A DNA stretch of 64,000 bases. Source: an uncultured Eubacteriales bacterium (GTDB lineage Bacteria > Bacillota > Clostridia > Oscillospirales > Oscillospiraceae). Position 1 is the stretch's first letter, and every line of letters begins with the position of its first letter. The notes below the pieces were generated by a model. That model was not told the origin of the DNA and ran no database searches. It saw only the letters and a program-made list of their open reading frames with translations. The stretch lies in the NCBI GenBank assembly GCA_900544975.1, contig UQXI01000002.1:43541-107540 (forward strand). Reading direction: 5' to 3'. Both the position numbers and the translations under genes were made by a program. Shown piece after piece: positions 50,536-59,800 of the stretch.

Positions 50536-51867
50536 ATGCAGCGACGATATTTGAATCAGAATGTATACGAAGCTCTGCAGGGCCGTTTACATTTTATATT
50601 TCAGGAATTTGAGAACATCCTGGTTTCCTTTTCCGGCGGAAAAGACAGCGGACTGCTGTTGAATCTGGTGCTGGATTTTCGAAACCGGTATTATCCAGGG
50701 CATTGCATCGGTGTGTTTCACCAGGATTTCGAAGCCCAGTACAGCGTCACCACGGAATACATTGAGCGGACCTTTGCCCGCGTGGAGAAAGAGGTAGAGC
50801 CCTATTGGGTCTGCCTCCCAATGGCCACGCGAACGGCGCTGAGCAACTATGAAATGTACTGGTACCCCTGGGATGACGCCAAGCCGGAGGCATGGGTGCG
50901 TCCCATGCCCAAGCACTCCTATGTGATCAATCTACACAACAATCCCATTACCACCTATCGTTACAAGATGCACCAGGAGGACTTGGCCCGGCAGTTCTGC
51001 CGCTGGTATCGCATCCGGCACGGGAATAAGAAGACGGTGTGCCTCCTGGGAATCCGGGCCGATGAGTCTTTGCAGCGGTACCGGGGGTTTCTCAACCGGA
51101 AGTGCGGCTATAAGAACACCTGCTGGATCAGCGGCCAGTTTAAAAACGTGTGGACGGCGTCCCCCCTGTACGACTGGACCACCGGCGATGTGTGGCACGC
51201 CAATGCCACCTTCGGCTACGACTACAACCGGCTCTATGATCTCTATCATATGGCCGGTCTCCGTCCCTCCCAAATGCGGGTGGCGTCTCCGTTTAACGAC
51301 TATGCCAAGGAGAGCTTGAATCTCTACCGGGTCATCGATCCCCAGATTTGGGTCAAGCTGGTGGGCCGGGTGCAGGGGGCCAATTTTGCCGCCATCTATG
51401 GCAAAACAAAAGCCCTGGGATATCGCAACATCACCCTGCCCCCAGGGCACACCTGGGAGTCTTACACCCGCTTTCTTCTGGCGACCCTGCCCACCAAGCT
51501 CCGCAACGGCTATGTGGAGAAGTTTCAAACCTCCATCCGCTTCTGGCACACGGTAGGCGGCGGGCTGGAGGAGAAGACCATTCAGGAGCTGGAGGATCAT
51601 GGCTACAACATCCGCCGCAATGGGGTCTCCAATTACACCTTGATGAAGAACGCCCGGGTTGTCTTCGTGGGGAAGATCCCGGACCACACCGACGACATCA
51701 AGTCCACCAAAGACATTCCCAGCTGGAAGCGCATGTGCTTTTGCATTTTAAAAAATGATCATCTCTGCCGGTCTATGGGCTTCGGCCTCACCCGGGATCA
51801 ACAGCGGATGGTCAACAGCTTGAAAGAGAAATATGGAAGGTTAGGTGAAGGGTCATGGCATTTCTAA
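50536..51867 (+). CDS. ibrA: IbrA-type phosphoadenosine-phosphosulfate-reductase-like protein
   Basis: A 443-residue protein with a PP-loop SFSGGKDSGLLL (33-38), followed by FHQDFEAQYSVTTEYI, LLGIRADESLQRYRGF and SPLYDWTTGDVWHANATFGYDYNRLYDLYHMAGL. This is the pattern of the DUF3440/IbrA-YbdN branch of PAPS-reductase/adenylyl transferases, related to DndC-type enzymes. The C-terminus is an additional family-specific region (IRRNGVSNYTLMKNARVVFVG). In E. coli IbrA acts with IbrB on expression of surface-protein genes; the chemistry is unknown. Start from promoter position and GCAGGTGGG. It overlaps ibrB by 13 bases. Confidence 0.85.
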   Translation: MQRRYLNQNVYEALQGRLHFIFQEFENILVSFSGGKDSGLLLNLVLDFRNRYYPGHCIGVFHQDFEAQYSVTTEYIERTFARVEKEVEPYWVCLPMATRTALSNYEMYWYPWDDAKPEAWVRPMPKHSYVINLHNNPITTYRYKMHQEDLARQFCRWYRIRHGNKKTVCLLGIRADESLQRYRGFLNRKCGYKNTCWISGQFKNVWTASPLYDWTTGDVWHANATFGYDYNRLYDLYHMAGLRPSQMRVASPFNDYAKESLNLYRVIDPQIWVKLVGRVQGANFAAIYGKTKALGYRNITLPPGHTWESYTRFLLATLPTKLRNGYVEKFQTSIRFWHTVGGGLEEKTIQELEDHGYNIRRNGVSNYTLMKNARVVFVGKIPDHTDDIKSTKDIPSWKRMCFCILKNDHLCRSMGFGLTRDQQRMVNSLKEKYGRLGEGSWHF

Positions 51868-52412
51868 GCCCAGTGTATCAGGTGCGCCCCGTTCCCATCG
51901 AGCAGATTGAGCCCAATGCATACAATCCCAATTCCGTTGCCCCGCCAGAGCTGCGGCTTTTGTATGACAGCATCCGGGAAGACGGCTACACCATGCCCAT
52001 TGTTTGCTACCATGATCAGGACCGGGACGTCTATATCATCATCGATGGCTTCCACCGCTACCGGGTGATGTTGGATTACCCGGATATCTACCAGCGGGAG
52101 CAGGGGAAGCTGCCGGTCTCTGTGGTGGACAAGCCTCTGGACTGCCGGATGGCCAGCACCATTCGGCACAACCGGGCGCGGGGGACCCACAATGTGGATT
52201 TGATGAGCAACATCATCCAGGAGCTCCACGAGTTGGGGCGTTCGGACGCCTGGATTTCCAAGCACCTGGGCATGGACCGGGACGAAATCCTACGCCTGAA
52301 GCAGCTCACCGGTCTCACCGCGTTGTTCCGGGATGCGAAGTTCAGCCGGGCCTGGCAGGCGGTGGAGGAGGACCTGCAGGATGAGCCGGAAGAGGCCGCC
52401 CTGACACCCTGA
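51855..52412 (+). CDS. ibrB: IbrB-type ParB-like protein
   Basis: A 185-residue ParB/Srx-superfamily protein. The ParB-like domain is at about 10-105 (VRPVPIEQIEPNAYNPNSVAPPELRLLYDSIREDGYTMPIVCYHDQDRDVYIIIDGFHRYRV, with the GFHRYR phosphate-binding motif, and STIRHNRARGTH). A helical part (about 110-160) reads ELGRSDAWISKHLGMDRDEILRLKQLTGL, a helix-turn-helix. It is translated with ibrA, matching the ibrAB (ybdNM-like) pair of enterobacteria. Role could be nucleotidase/CTPase-linked DNA binding (inference). Confidence 0.85.
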   Translation: MAFLSPVYQVRPVPIEQIEPNAYNPNSVAPPELRLLYDSIREDGYTMPIVCYHDQDRDVYIIIDGFHRYRVMLDYPDIYQREQGKLPVSVVDKPLDCRMASTIRHNRARGTHNVDLMSNIIQELHELGRSDAWISKHLGMDRDEILRLKQLTGLTALFRDAKFSRAWQAVEEDLQDEPEEAALTP

Positions 52413-52436
52413 AAGGACAACACCGCCGGATCCATA

Positions 52437-52463
52437 GGACCAGGGCATTTGCAACCCTGGTCC
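52437..52463 (+). terminator. hairpin after ibrAB
   Basis: GGACCAGGG / CCCTGGTCC, a perfect 9-bp stem 24 bases past the ibrB stop, with no T tract. It abuts repeat cluster 5. Confidence 0.55.
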
Positions 52464-52476
52464 ATGAACCCGGCGT

Positions 52477-52787
52477 GAAAATGGTACGTTTTGTATTCGT
52501 ATTCGGCGAATTGTAGTGCCCACCACGGGCGGACACATGGGTCCGCCCCTACGATGGGATACCAACGCGGTGCATAAGCAAATTCTACGGTCTTTTCGTG
52601 AAAAACGCCTTTTTCTTCCAAACAGGGGCATTTAGATAACAAAATGCGTCGAGTAATTTTTACTCGTCCTTACCATACGCCGTAGGGGCGAACCCATGTG
52701 TCCGCCCGGCGGAAACACGATGCGTTTCCATCCGATGTTCGGCGCATTCGTAATATCTACCACAGAGGGACACATAGACGCCCCGAC
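52477..52787. repeat. composite inverted-repeat element, cluster 5
   Basis: Right part of a unit at about 52477-52552, conserved spacer (GGTGCATAAGC..., GGGGCATTTAGATAAC, GCGTCG), and a second unit at 52682-52787 with a damaged right arm (ACGCCCCGACGG). Fills the gap between ibrB and arcC. Confidence 0.82.
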
Positions 52788-52811
52788 GGTTTTGAATGCT
52801 ACAGAGATACC

Positions 52812-52856
52812 ACACGGGCCTGTTGTAAAGGTTTGCGCTTTACAACAGGCCCGTGT
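52812..52856 (-). terminator. 19-bp perfect hairpin at the 3' end of arcC
   Basis: ACACGGGCCTGTTGTAAAG pairs fully with CTTTACAACAGGCCCGTGT, 7-base loop, 13 bases after the arcC stop. There is no T tract, so it may protect the 3' end or act bidirectionally. Confidence 0.6.
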
Positions 52857-52868
52857 ATGGTTATCAGG

Positions 52869-53810
52869 TTATGCTTCCCGGATCCGGGTGCCGGTCTCAC
52901 CGGCGATTCCGGCCCGGGCTTTTTGCAGCTCGGTGATGAGGGCGGCCCGGCCGGGGGCGGAGCGGGCGAAGCGGACGGCGGCCTCCACCTTGGGGAGCAT
53001 GGAGCCGGCGCCAAATTCTCCGGCCGCAATGTAGACCTCGGCCTCTTCCGGGGTGAGCTCCGACAGCCAGGTTTCCCCGGGCTGGCGGAAGCGGATTGCC
53101 ACCTTTTCCACGGCGGTGAGGATGATCAGGAGGTCTGCGTCCAAGGATTCGGCCAGGAGCTCTGCGGCGAAATCCTTGTCGATGACGGCTTCAGCGCCCT
53201 GGAGGCTGCCGTCTTCCGCCCGGCACACGGGGATGCCGCCGCCACCGCAGGCTACCACCACCTGACCGGCCTCTGTGAGGGCCCGGACGGCTGCCAGCTC
53301 CACAATGGCTTTGGGTTGGGGAGAGGCCACCACCTTGCGATAGCCCCGGCCGGCGTCTTCCATGACGGCGCAGCCCTGAGCGGCCAGCGCCTCCGCCTCC
53401 TGCTGGGTCATGAAGGAGCCGATGGGCTTTGTGGGGTGCTGGAAGGCAGGATCTTCCGGATCTACCTCCACCTGGGTGAGGACGGTGGAGACGGGCTTTG
53501 CAATGCCCCGGTCCCGAAGGGCCTCGTCCAGGGCCCGCTGCAGGTCGTAGCCGATGTAGCCCTGGCTCATAGCCACGCACACGGGCAGGGGGCAGGGAAC
53601 GTATTTCTCCGGGTTGATCCGGGTGAGCTCCGCCATGGCCTTTTGGATCATACCCACCTGGGGGCCGTTTCCGTGGGCGATGACCACCTGGTTTCCGTCT
53701 GCGATCAGGTCCACAATGACCTTTGCCGTCTCCCGGACCGCATGATACTGCTCGGTCAGATTGTTACCCAGGGCGTTGCCGCCCAAGGCCACTACAATGC
53801 GTTGGGACAT
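52869..53810 (-). CDS. arcC: carbamate kinase
   Basis: A 313-residue amino-acid-kinase-fold enzyme: RIVVALGGNALG, VVIAHGNGPQVGMI, PVCVAMSQGYIGYDLQRAL, VVACGGGGIPVC, AVIDKDFAAELLAESLDADLLIILTAVEKVA and GSMLPKVEAAVRFA are the family blocks. It makes ATP from carbamoyl phosphate and ADP, normally as the last step of arginine deiminase or purine/agmatine degradation. No arcA, arcB or other carbamoyltransferase is adjacent. Its leader carries a terminator-like hairpin (53855-53898). Confidence 0.95.
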   Translation of the reverse strand: MSQRIVVALGGNALGNNLTEQYHAVRETAKVIVDLIADGNQVVIAHGNGPQVGMIQKAMAELTRINPEKYVPCPLPVCVAMSQGYIGYDLQRALDEALRDRGIAKPVSTVLTQVEVDPEDPAFQHPTKPIGSFMTQQEAEALAAQGCAVMEDAGRGYRKVVASPQPKAIVELAAVRALTEAGQVVVACGGGGIPVCRAEDGSLQGAEAVIDKDFAAELLAESLDADLLIILTAVEKVAIRFRQPGETWLSELTPEEAEVYIAAGEFGAGSMLPKVEAAVRFARSAPGRAALITELQKARAGIAGETGTRIREA

Positions 53811-53854
53811 GGTAATGCCTGCCTTTCTCAAATGGAGGTGCCCGGCTACCCGGG

Positions 53855-53898
53855 AAAAAAACGTCCCCCCGGACATGAGATGCGCGCAATGCCGGGGG
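53855..53898 (-). promoter_or_regulatory. terminator-like hairpin in the arcC leader
   Basis: On the reverse strand CCCCCGG (53898-53892) pairs with CCGGGGGG (53872-53865), followed by ACG and seven T (53861-53855), between the promoter and the gene. The next segment, CCCGGGTAGCCGGG, could pair alternatively with the second arm. This is the geometry of a transcription attenuator. No known riboswitch aptamer was recognised. Confidence 0.55.
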
Positions 53899-53914
53899 TT
53901 TTTCTTACAAGGTC

Positions 53915-53942
53915 ATTGTATCAGGAATATTCAAAAATGCAA
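53915..53942 (-). promoter_or_regulatory. sigma-A promoter of arcC
   Basis: Reverse strand TTGCAT (53942-53937), 16-base spacer, TACAAT (53920-53915). Transcription would begin about 8 bases before the hairpin at 53898. Confidence 0.7.
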
Positions 53943-54028
53943 GAAAAATTTTCATTCCAAATGTCCACAGAGGGGAGACATTCCAGGCGCTACCCATTCG
54001 CTTCATACAGTGCGGCAGATTTGGGCCC

Positions 54029-54057
54029 TTGTATTTTGGTGGGGAAGGGGATATACT
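54029..54057 (+). promoter_or_regulatory. sigma-A promoter of the methyltransferase-like gene
   Basis: TTGTAT (54029-54034), 17-base spacer, TATACT (54052-54057), with the gene start 23 bases on. Confidence 0.7.
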
Positions 54058-54079
54058 GGTGTAAAACGGACGGGAGGTC

Positions 54080-54979
54080 GTGACTGTGACGAAACAGGAA
54101 TTGGAAGCCCTAGTGGCCCAGGGGCCGGTGCTGTTGGATGGGGCCATGGGGTCTTGCCTGCTGGAGCTGGGGATGCCCAAGGGGACCTTGTCAGAGCTGT
54201 GGGCAGACCAGCACCCGGAGGCGGTGCTGGAGCTACAGGCGGCCTATGCCGCAGCCGGGAGCCGGATTCTCTACGCCCCCACCTTCCAGGCTCAGCCGGC
54301 GACCCTGGAACAGGCCGGATGGACCGGGGATGTGGCGGCGCTGAATGCCCGGCTGGTGAGGCTCACCCGCCGGGCAGCCGGGAAGGAGGCGCTGGTGGCC
54401 GGGGATCTGGCCCCCATGGCGGGGTGTATGGAGTCTTGGGTTCCGGAGAATTTCCACCGGATGACGGAGCTGTACCGGCGGCAGATTGGGGGGCTCCTGG
54501 AGGGAGGCGCGGATCTACTGGCGGCGGAGACCCTCCTATACCCCCAGGAGGCGGAGGCGGTGCTCCTGGCGGCGGAGCTGGAGGGCGGCGGGGTTCCCGT
54601 CCTCTACAGCTTTACCATGCAGCCGGACGGCGCCCTCTTCTCCGGCCGGGAGGCGGGGCCTGTGCTCCGGGAGCTGGAGGAGGCCGGGGCCGCCGCCGTG
54701 GGCTTCAACTGTGTGGCGGCGGGGGCGGCTCTGCCGGCGCTGGTATCCAAGCTCCGCCGGTACGTCCGGGGGCCACTGGTGTCCAAGCCCAATGCGGGCA
54801 ATCCCATGGTTTCCCCAGAGGGTCGGGTGGAGTATCCCATGGGCCCGGAAGAATTTGCCCGGCTTCAGGTGGAGGCCCGCCGGATGGGGGCCGACCTTCT
54901 GGGCGGCTGCTGCGGCACCACTCCTGCCTACCTGGCGGCCCTTCGGAGCCGTCTGGCGGCCGAGGGTTCTTTGTCATAG
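54080..54979 (+). CDS. homocysteine S-methyltransferase-family protein
   Basis: A 299-residue TIM-barrel protein of the S-methyl_trans family: VLLDGAMGSCLLELGMPKG, the zinc-binding cysteine in VGFNCVAAG and the Cys pair in GADLLGGCCGTTPAYLAAL. The three thiols activate homocysteine or a similar thiol. Donor could be S-methylmethionine (MmuM-like), or it could act with a separate cobalamin module like the MetH N-terminus; length fits either. Start GTG 54080 after GGGAGG; GTG 54086 is possible. Strongly GC-rich. Confidence 0.82.
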   Translation: MTVTKQELEALVAQGPVLLDGAMGSCLLELGMPKGTLSELWADQHPEAVLELQAAYAAAGSRILYAPTFQAQPATLEQAGWTGDVAALNARLVRLTRRAAGKEALVAGDLAPMAGCMESWVPENFHRMTELYRRQIGGLLEGGADLLAAETLLYPQEAEAVLLAAELEGGGVPVLYSFTMQPDGALFSGREAGPVLRELEEAGAAAVGFNCVAAGAALPALVSKLRRYVRGPLVSKPNAGNPMVSPEGRVEYPMGPEEFARLQVEARRMGADLLGGCCGTTPAYLAALRSRLAAEGSLS

Positions 54980-54989
54980 GATAGAAATC

Positions 54990-55029
54990 ACCGGCTCTCT
55001 GGTGCGCGCTACGCGCCTGGAGAGCCGGT
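54990..55029 (+). terminator. terminator between convergent genes
   Basis: ACCGGCTCTC / GAGAGCCGGT with an inner GCGCG/CGCGC stem; GGTTTGCTTG follows on the forward strand and GATTTCT on the reverse. Serves the methyltransferase gene and possibly the convergent membrane gene. Confidence 0.75.
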
Positions 55030-55054
55030 GGTTTGCTTGTTAGATTTGCAGAAT

Positions 55055-56479
55055 TTAATCAATGTCCCGAAGGATTTCCTCCGGCGGCTGGTCCAGGAGG
55101 TCCGGGTGCTGCATCAGGCGCTTCATGTATTTGAAGACAGAGGCGTAGTAGAAACCGTCTACAATCCGCTCATCCAGGCAGAACTTCAGGTCCACATACT
55201 TCCGCTGGACCACGGTACCGTCGGCCAGGACCTCATTGGTCCGCCGTTTGCAGCCGAAGGCGCCGAAAACCGGCAGATTGCCGAAATCATACAGATGGTG
55301 ATAAATGGCGGGAATCCCCAAAGAGCCCATGGAGGTGAAAAATACGGAGCCGTGGAAGGGACTGACCTCCAGAAGGAACTTGGGCAGCATGCCGAAGTAA
55401 TCCAGGGTCCGCAGGAGCCACACCGTGAATTTCAGGAGCACCCCGGGGATTAGGGTGAGGGCTCGGGCGGTGTTGTCGAAGTCGCTGTCCAGGGGGGAAT
55501 CCTTGATCTCATCCACAGCGGCGTTGAATTTCCGGTACACGTCCTGGGCGGTGTCGCTGGGGGACAGGTGGAGCTTGAAGATGGAATCCGGCGCGTCGGC
55601 GCTCATTTCCTTCTTGGCGGTCATGCAGAACTGGATGTCCTCCCCCCGGGAGTATACCTTCTGCCCGGCCAGGAACCGGTTGAGGCCGGGATACTTGGCC
55701 ACGGTGCGGACATAGGCCGCCAGCAGCACATGGGTGAGGCCAAAATTGGTCAGGCCCTCCCGCCGCTTCTGCCGGATGTACCGCTCCGCTGCTGAGATTT
55801 CCAGGGAGTCGGAGAAGAAGTTGGTGGAGGAGTTCCGGGTCACCATGATATAGGGAGAGATCTGCGACATGGGATACAGAGTCCGCAGACGGCGGCCGTC
55901 GGGACGGTCGCCCCAGGTGGCGTGGTATTTGCCGTCATTTTGAATCCAAGTGGCAAAGACCGCCAGAATGAGCCCCAGGAGGAACAGACTGTCCGGCGCC
56001 AGATATAGCACCCAGTTCATCACAAACTGGGGATCCAGACTTCCCCAGTTGTTGGCGGTCCGGAAGGCCAGGGGAAGGAGATAAATGAACAGCAGCACCC
56101 AGAAATGCCGGATTTTGCCATCCACCGCCAGGGCATACACCGTGGCCAGGGTGAAAAACATGAAGCAGTACAGGAAGAAGTACCAGCTTCCCAGGTTCGG
56201 CATGGCGGTCCGGGTGTAGAAGCAGAGGTACAGCGCCATCATGTACACGGGAATGGCCGTCTTGAAATAGCGCTCCTGGCCGTTCAGGAGGCAGATCAGC
56301 GCAAACAGCATGCATGCCGCTGCGGGGAGGACCACTTGGCCCCAGACATATCCGCTGCCGCCTGTTCCTCTCACACAGGCCAGCACAATTCGGACCACCG
56401 CAGAAGCAATCATGCACAGCGCCATCAGCCAGGTCAGCGGATTTTTCCGGCTGACATAGAATCTGATTCGTTTGTCCAT
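55055..56479 (-). CDS. polytopic membrane protein fused to a 2-oxoacid-dehydrogenase E2-like acyltransferase domain
   Basis: A 474-residue protein. Residues 1-190 have about six hydrophobic segments (NPLTWLMALCMIASAVVRIVLA, QVVLPAAACMLFALICLL, AIPVYMMALYLCFY, WYFFLYCFMFFTLATVYALA, FWVLLFIYLLPLAF, APDSLFLLGLILAVFATWI). From about 205 the sequence follows the CAT/E2 acyltransferase fold (SAAERYIRQKRREGLTNFGLTHVLLAAYVRTVAKYPGLNRF near 230-275) and ends VDLKFCLDERIVDGFYYASVFKYMKRLMQHP. The last resembles the E2 active-site loop D-H-R-x-x-D-G but with Glu instead of His, so catalysis may be lost. No lipoyl domain. Start at ATG 56479; no ribosome site upstream. Confidence 0.7.
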   Translation of the reverse strand: MDKRIRFYVSRKNPLTWLMALCMIASAVVRIVLACVRGTGGSGYVWGQVVLPAAACMLFALICLLNGQERYFKTAIPVYMMALYLCFYTRTAMPNLGSWYFFLYCFMFFTLATVYALAVDGKIRHFWVLLFIYLLPLAFRTANNWGSLDPQFVMNWVLYLAPDSLFLLGLILAVFATWIQNDGKYHATWGDRPDGRRLRTLYPMSQISPYIMVTRNSSTNFFSDSLEISAAERYIRQKRREGLTNFGLTHVLLAAYVRTVAKYPGLNRFLAGQKVYSRGEDIQFCMTAKKEMSADAPDSIFKLHLSPSDTAQDVYRKFNAAVDEIKDSPLDSDFDNTARALTLIPGVLLKFTVWLLRTLDYFGMLPKFLLEVSPFHGSVFFTSMGSLGIPAIYHHLYDFGNLPVFGAFGCKRRTNEVLADGTVVQRKYVDLKFCLDERIVDGFYYASVFKYMKRLMQHPDLLDQPPEEILRDID

Positions 56480-56485
56480 GGGACC

Positions 56486-56514
56486 ATTATACCAATTCCA
56501 CTGTCGGAATTCAA
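56486..56514 (-). promoter_or_regulatory. sigma-A promoter adjoining the start codon
   Basis: Reverse strand TTGAAT (56514-56509), 17-base spacer, TATAAT (56491-56486). Only six bases separate the -10 from ATG 56479, so the mRNA would start at or within a base or two of the start codon. Confidence 0.7.
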
Positions 56515-56654
56515 CAAAAAACAGAGAATCTGAAACTTGACGCAATTCCACAGAGTCTGGCCTTAGCCAGTCTGCTTTGCAGAAGGTCTCCGGCAGTGGG
56601 GCAGCTCCTGGAAAGAACTTCCATCGATTTTTTTCGCAATTTGGGAAAAAGGGC

Positions 56655-56683
56655 TTGCTTTTATCGTGATGCTCCGTTATACT
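56655..56683 (+). promoter_or_regulatory. sigma-A promoter of the surface subtilase
   Basis: TTGCTT (56655-56660), 17-base spacer, TATACT (56678-56683). Gives a leader of about 165 bases. Confidence 0.65.
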
Positions 56684-56689
56684 GTATGT

Positions 56690-56845
56690 ATTGGCAGGCT
56701 ATCATGTGATTTTAGGCATGATCCTGCGCTGGCGAGCAGCCATTTTGGCTGCTTCTTGCCGTAACGGGCATCTAAAGGGCCCTGCCGGATGTCCCGAACC
56801 GGGTACTACCGGAGCTCTGGCTCCGTTGGTATAAAAAACAGTAGG
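56690..56845 (+). promoter_or_regulatory. structured 5' leader of the surface subtilase gene
   Basis: Three stems are visible: AGCAGCC-ATTT-GGCTGCT near 56736-56753, CGGGCATC pairing with GATGTCCCG around the palindrome AGGGCCCT near 56766-56801, and GGAGC-TCT-GGCTCC just before the ribosome site. The arrangement suggests mRNA-level control or stabilisation. It was not matched to c-di-GMP or other riboswitches. Confidence 0.4.
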
Positions 56846-56856
56846 AGGAACGATTT

Positions 56857-59800
56857 ATGAAGAGAAGTGGGTATGCCAGAAGAATCCTGGCCGCAGTGTT
56901 GACCTTGACGCTGCTGTTGGGTCTGGCCCTGCCAGCTGGGGCAGTGGGGAAGTCGGATGTGATCCACCCCGCCTTTGTCCAGGTGGAAGGCAGTGAAACA
57001 GACGCCATCTTCCCCGGCGAAGCTGCCGCGGAATTGGAAGAACCACAATACAAAGATACGGATCAAGTCCGTGTCTCCATTGTCTTGAAGGAGAAGTCCA
57101 CCGTGCAGGCGGGGTTCTCCACCCAGGCCATTGCCGCCAATCCGGCGGCAATCCAGTACCGGGACAAGCTGGAGACCAGTCAGGCAGCTGTGACCGCAGC
57201 CATTGAGCGGCAGGCCCTGGACGGCGAGACCCTGGACGTGGTCTGGAACCTGACCCTGGCGGCCAACATCATCTCCGCCAACGTTCCCTACGGGAAGCTG
57301 GAAGAGATTGCTAAAGTCCCTGGCGTCCAGGACGTGGTGCTGGAGATGCAGTATTCCGCTCCCGTGACCCAGGAGGGGGCAGACGCCTCTCCCAACATGG
57401 CCATCTCCACCCAGATGAGCGGTACCGATGCCGTCTGGCAGCTTGGCTACACCGGCGCAGGCACCCGGATTGCCGTCATCGACACCGGCCTCATGCTGGA
57501 CCATGAGACCTTTGATCCCGGCGCCTTCGACTACGCCATTGCGGAAGACGCCCAGAAGGCCGGCATGTCTGTGGAGGACTTCATCCGGGAGAAGGACCTG
57601 TTGGACGCTGCTGAGATTGCCCAGGTGCTGCCTCAGCTGAACGCCCACCGGCGGCGGCCCAACATCACCGCCGAGGAGTTCTACGCCAGCACCAAGGTGC
57701 CCTTTGGATATAACTACATTGACAACAGTCTGTATGTGACCCATGACGAGGACATGCAGGGCGGCCACGGCTCTCACGTGGCCGGCATCGCCAACGCCAA
57801 CCGGTACATCCCCGATGGCGAGGGCGGCTACCGGGAAGCGGTTTCTGCCACTGGCGTGGTAGGCAACGCCCCCGATTCTCAGATCCTGGTGATGAAGGTC
57901 TTCGGCATTGCTGGTGGCGCCTATGAGTCCGACTACTTTGCCGCCCTGGAAGACGCCATTGTCCTGGGCTGTGACAGCGTGAACCTGTCCCTGGGTTCCA
58001 GCACCGCAGGTCTGGCCCGGAGCGAAGTGTACCAGAAGCTCCTGGACGATCTGGAAAAGACCGACACCGTGATGGTGGTTGCAGCTGGTAACAACGGCCA
58101 TTGGGCCGAGGGCAGCCGCCCGAAGAATCTCTACGCAGAGGATGTGAATCTGAGTACTGCCGGTTCTCCTGGCACTTACACCAATACGCTGGCAGTTGCC
58201 TCTGTGGACAATGACGGCTCCATTGGCGGCTACTTCCGGCTTGGGGAAACACAGATATTCTATAACGAGCAGCTATTCTCCCAGGACTCCATGAGAACGT
58301 TAGATACATCCGGAACCGGTACGGAGTATGAATATCTGCTGATTGATGGGATCGGACTGAAAGAGGACTACGCCGGTATGGATTTGACCGACAAAATTGT
58401 CTTCTGCTCTCGCGGTGAAACTTCGTTTGTGGATAAGGCAAACGTCGCCACTCGCCTAAAGGCAAAAGCAGTGGTCATTTACAACAACGAGCCTGGCGTC
58501 ATCAATATGAACTTGAATGGCTACTATCGCAGCCAGCCGTGCGTTTCGATTACCCAGGAGGAAGGCGCAGCGGTCAAGGCCGCCGGAACCGCGATGCAGA
58601 CAGAAGACGGTCTGACCTACTATACGGGTACCATCACGATACATGGCGAAATTGTTGCAAATTATAAAGACTCCCAGTATCTCACCATGAGCTCCTTCAG
58701 CTCCTGGGGCGTCCCCGGTGATCTGAGCATCAAGCCGGAAATCACGGCCCCTGGCGGCAATATCTATTCCCTGGAAGGGACTATGTTTGAGCCCGATGCT
58801 TATACCTACATGTCCGGTACCTCCATGGCGTCTCCCCAGGTGGCGGGCCTGACCGCCCTCATGATGCAGTATCTGGAGGAGCAGGAGCTGAGCCAGCCAG
58901 GCCTCACCAACCGGGCTCTGGCCCAGAGCCTCCTCATGTCCACTGCGAAGCCCATGTTCGAGGAGGCCTCCGGCTATTATTACTCCATCCTCCGCCAGGG
59001 CGCAGGTCTGGCCGCTGTAGACCAGGCGATCGGCGCTGCCTCCTACATCTTGGTAGATGGCCAGCCTGACGGCAAGGTAAAGGCGGAGCTGAAGGACGAT
59101 CCGGACCGGACCGGCGTCTATGCCTTCTCCTTCACCCTCCACGACCTGCGGGGCCAGGACACCCCCTATACCCTCTCCGCCGATCTCTTCACCCAAGGGG
59201 TATTTGAAGATTACATTGACAAAGACCAGACGGAGCTGGGGCTCTACATGGACACCCTCACCGAGGCCATGGACGCCCAAGTCACCTTCCTGGTAGACGG
59301 AAAGGCCGTTACCCCCGTCCGGGACCTGTCCCACTATGACTTCAATGGCGACGGCGTGGCCGATCACGCGGACGCCCAGCTCCTCATGGACCATGTGATC
59401 CTGGGGACGGAACTGACTGCCAACCAGGATTCCGCCGACTTGAATGAAGACGGCGCGATCACCTCCTACGATGTACATGCGCTTCTGCAGATGCTGAATT
59501 CCGGTGTGGTCACCGTGCCTGCCTCCGGTAGCGTCACCGTCACCGTGGAGATGCGTCTCACCGACAGCCAAAAGGCAAAGCTGGACCAGAACTTCGCCAA
59601 TGGCGCTTATGTGGAGGGCTTTGTCTACGCCACCCCTGCCCCCACTGCCGAAGGGTTAATTCTGCCCACCCATTCCATCCCCGTTCTGGGTTTTTACGGC
59701 AACTGGTCCGACCCCTCCATGCTGGATGTGGGTTCTCACCAAACCTTTGAAACTGGAGAGGATTTGAAACAATTTTATGTAGCCGCCTTTGCGAACTCGC

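Noticed and set aside
56690..56845. c-di-GMP or other known riboswitch in the subtilase leader
   Set aside because: The conserved aptamer bases of GEMM-I/II, ydaO, SAM or cobalamin classes could not be found. Reported only as a structured leader.
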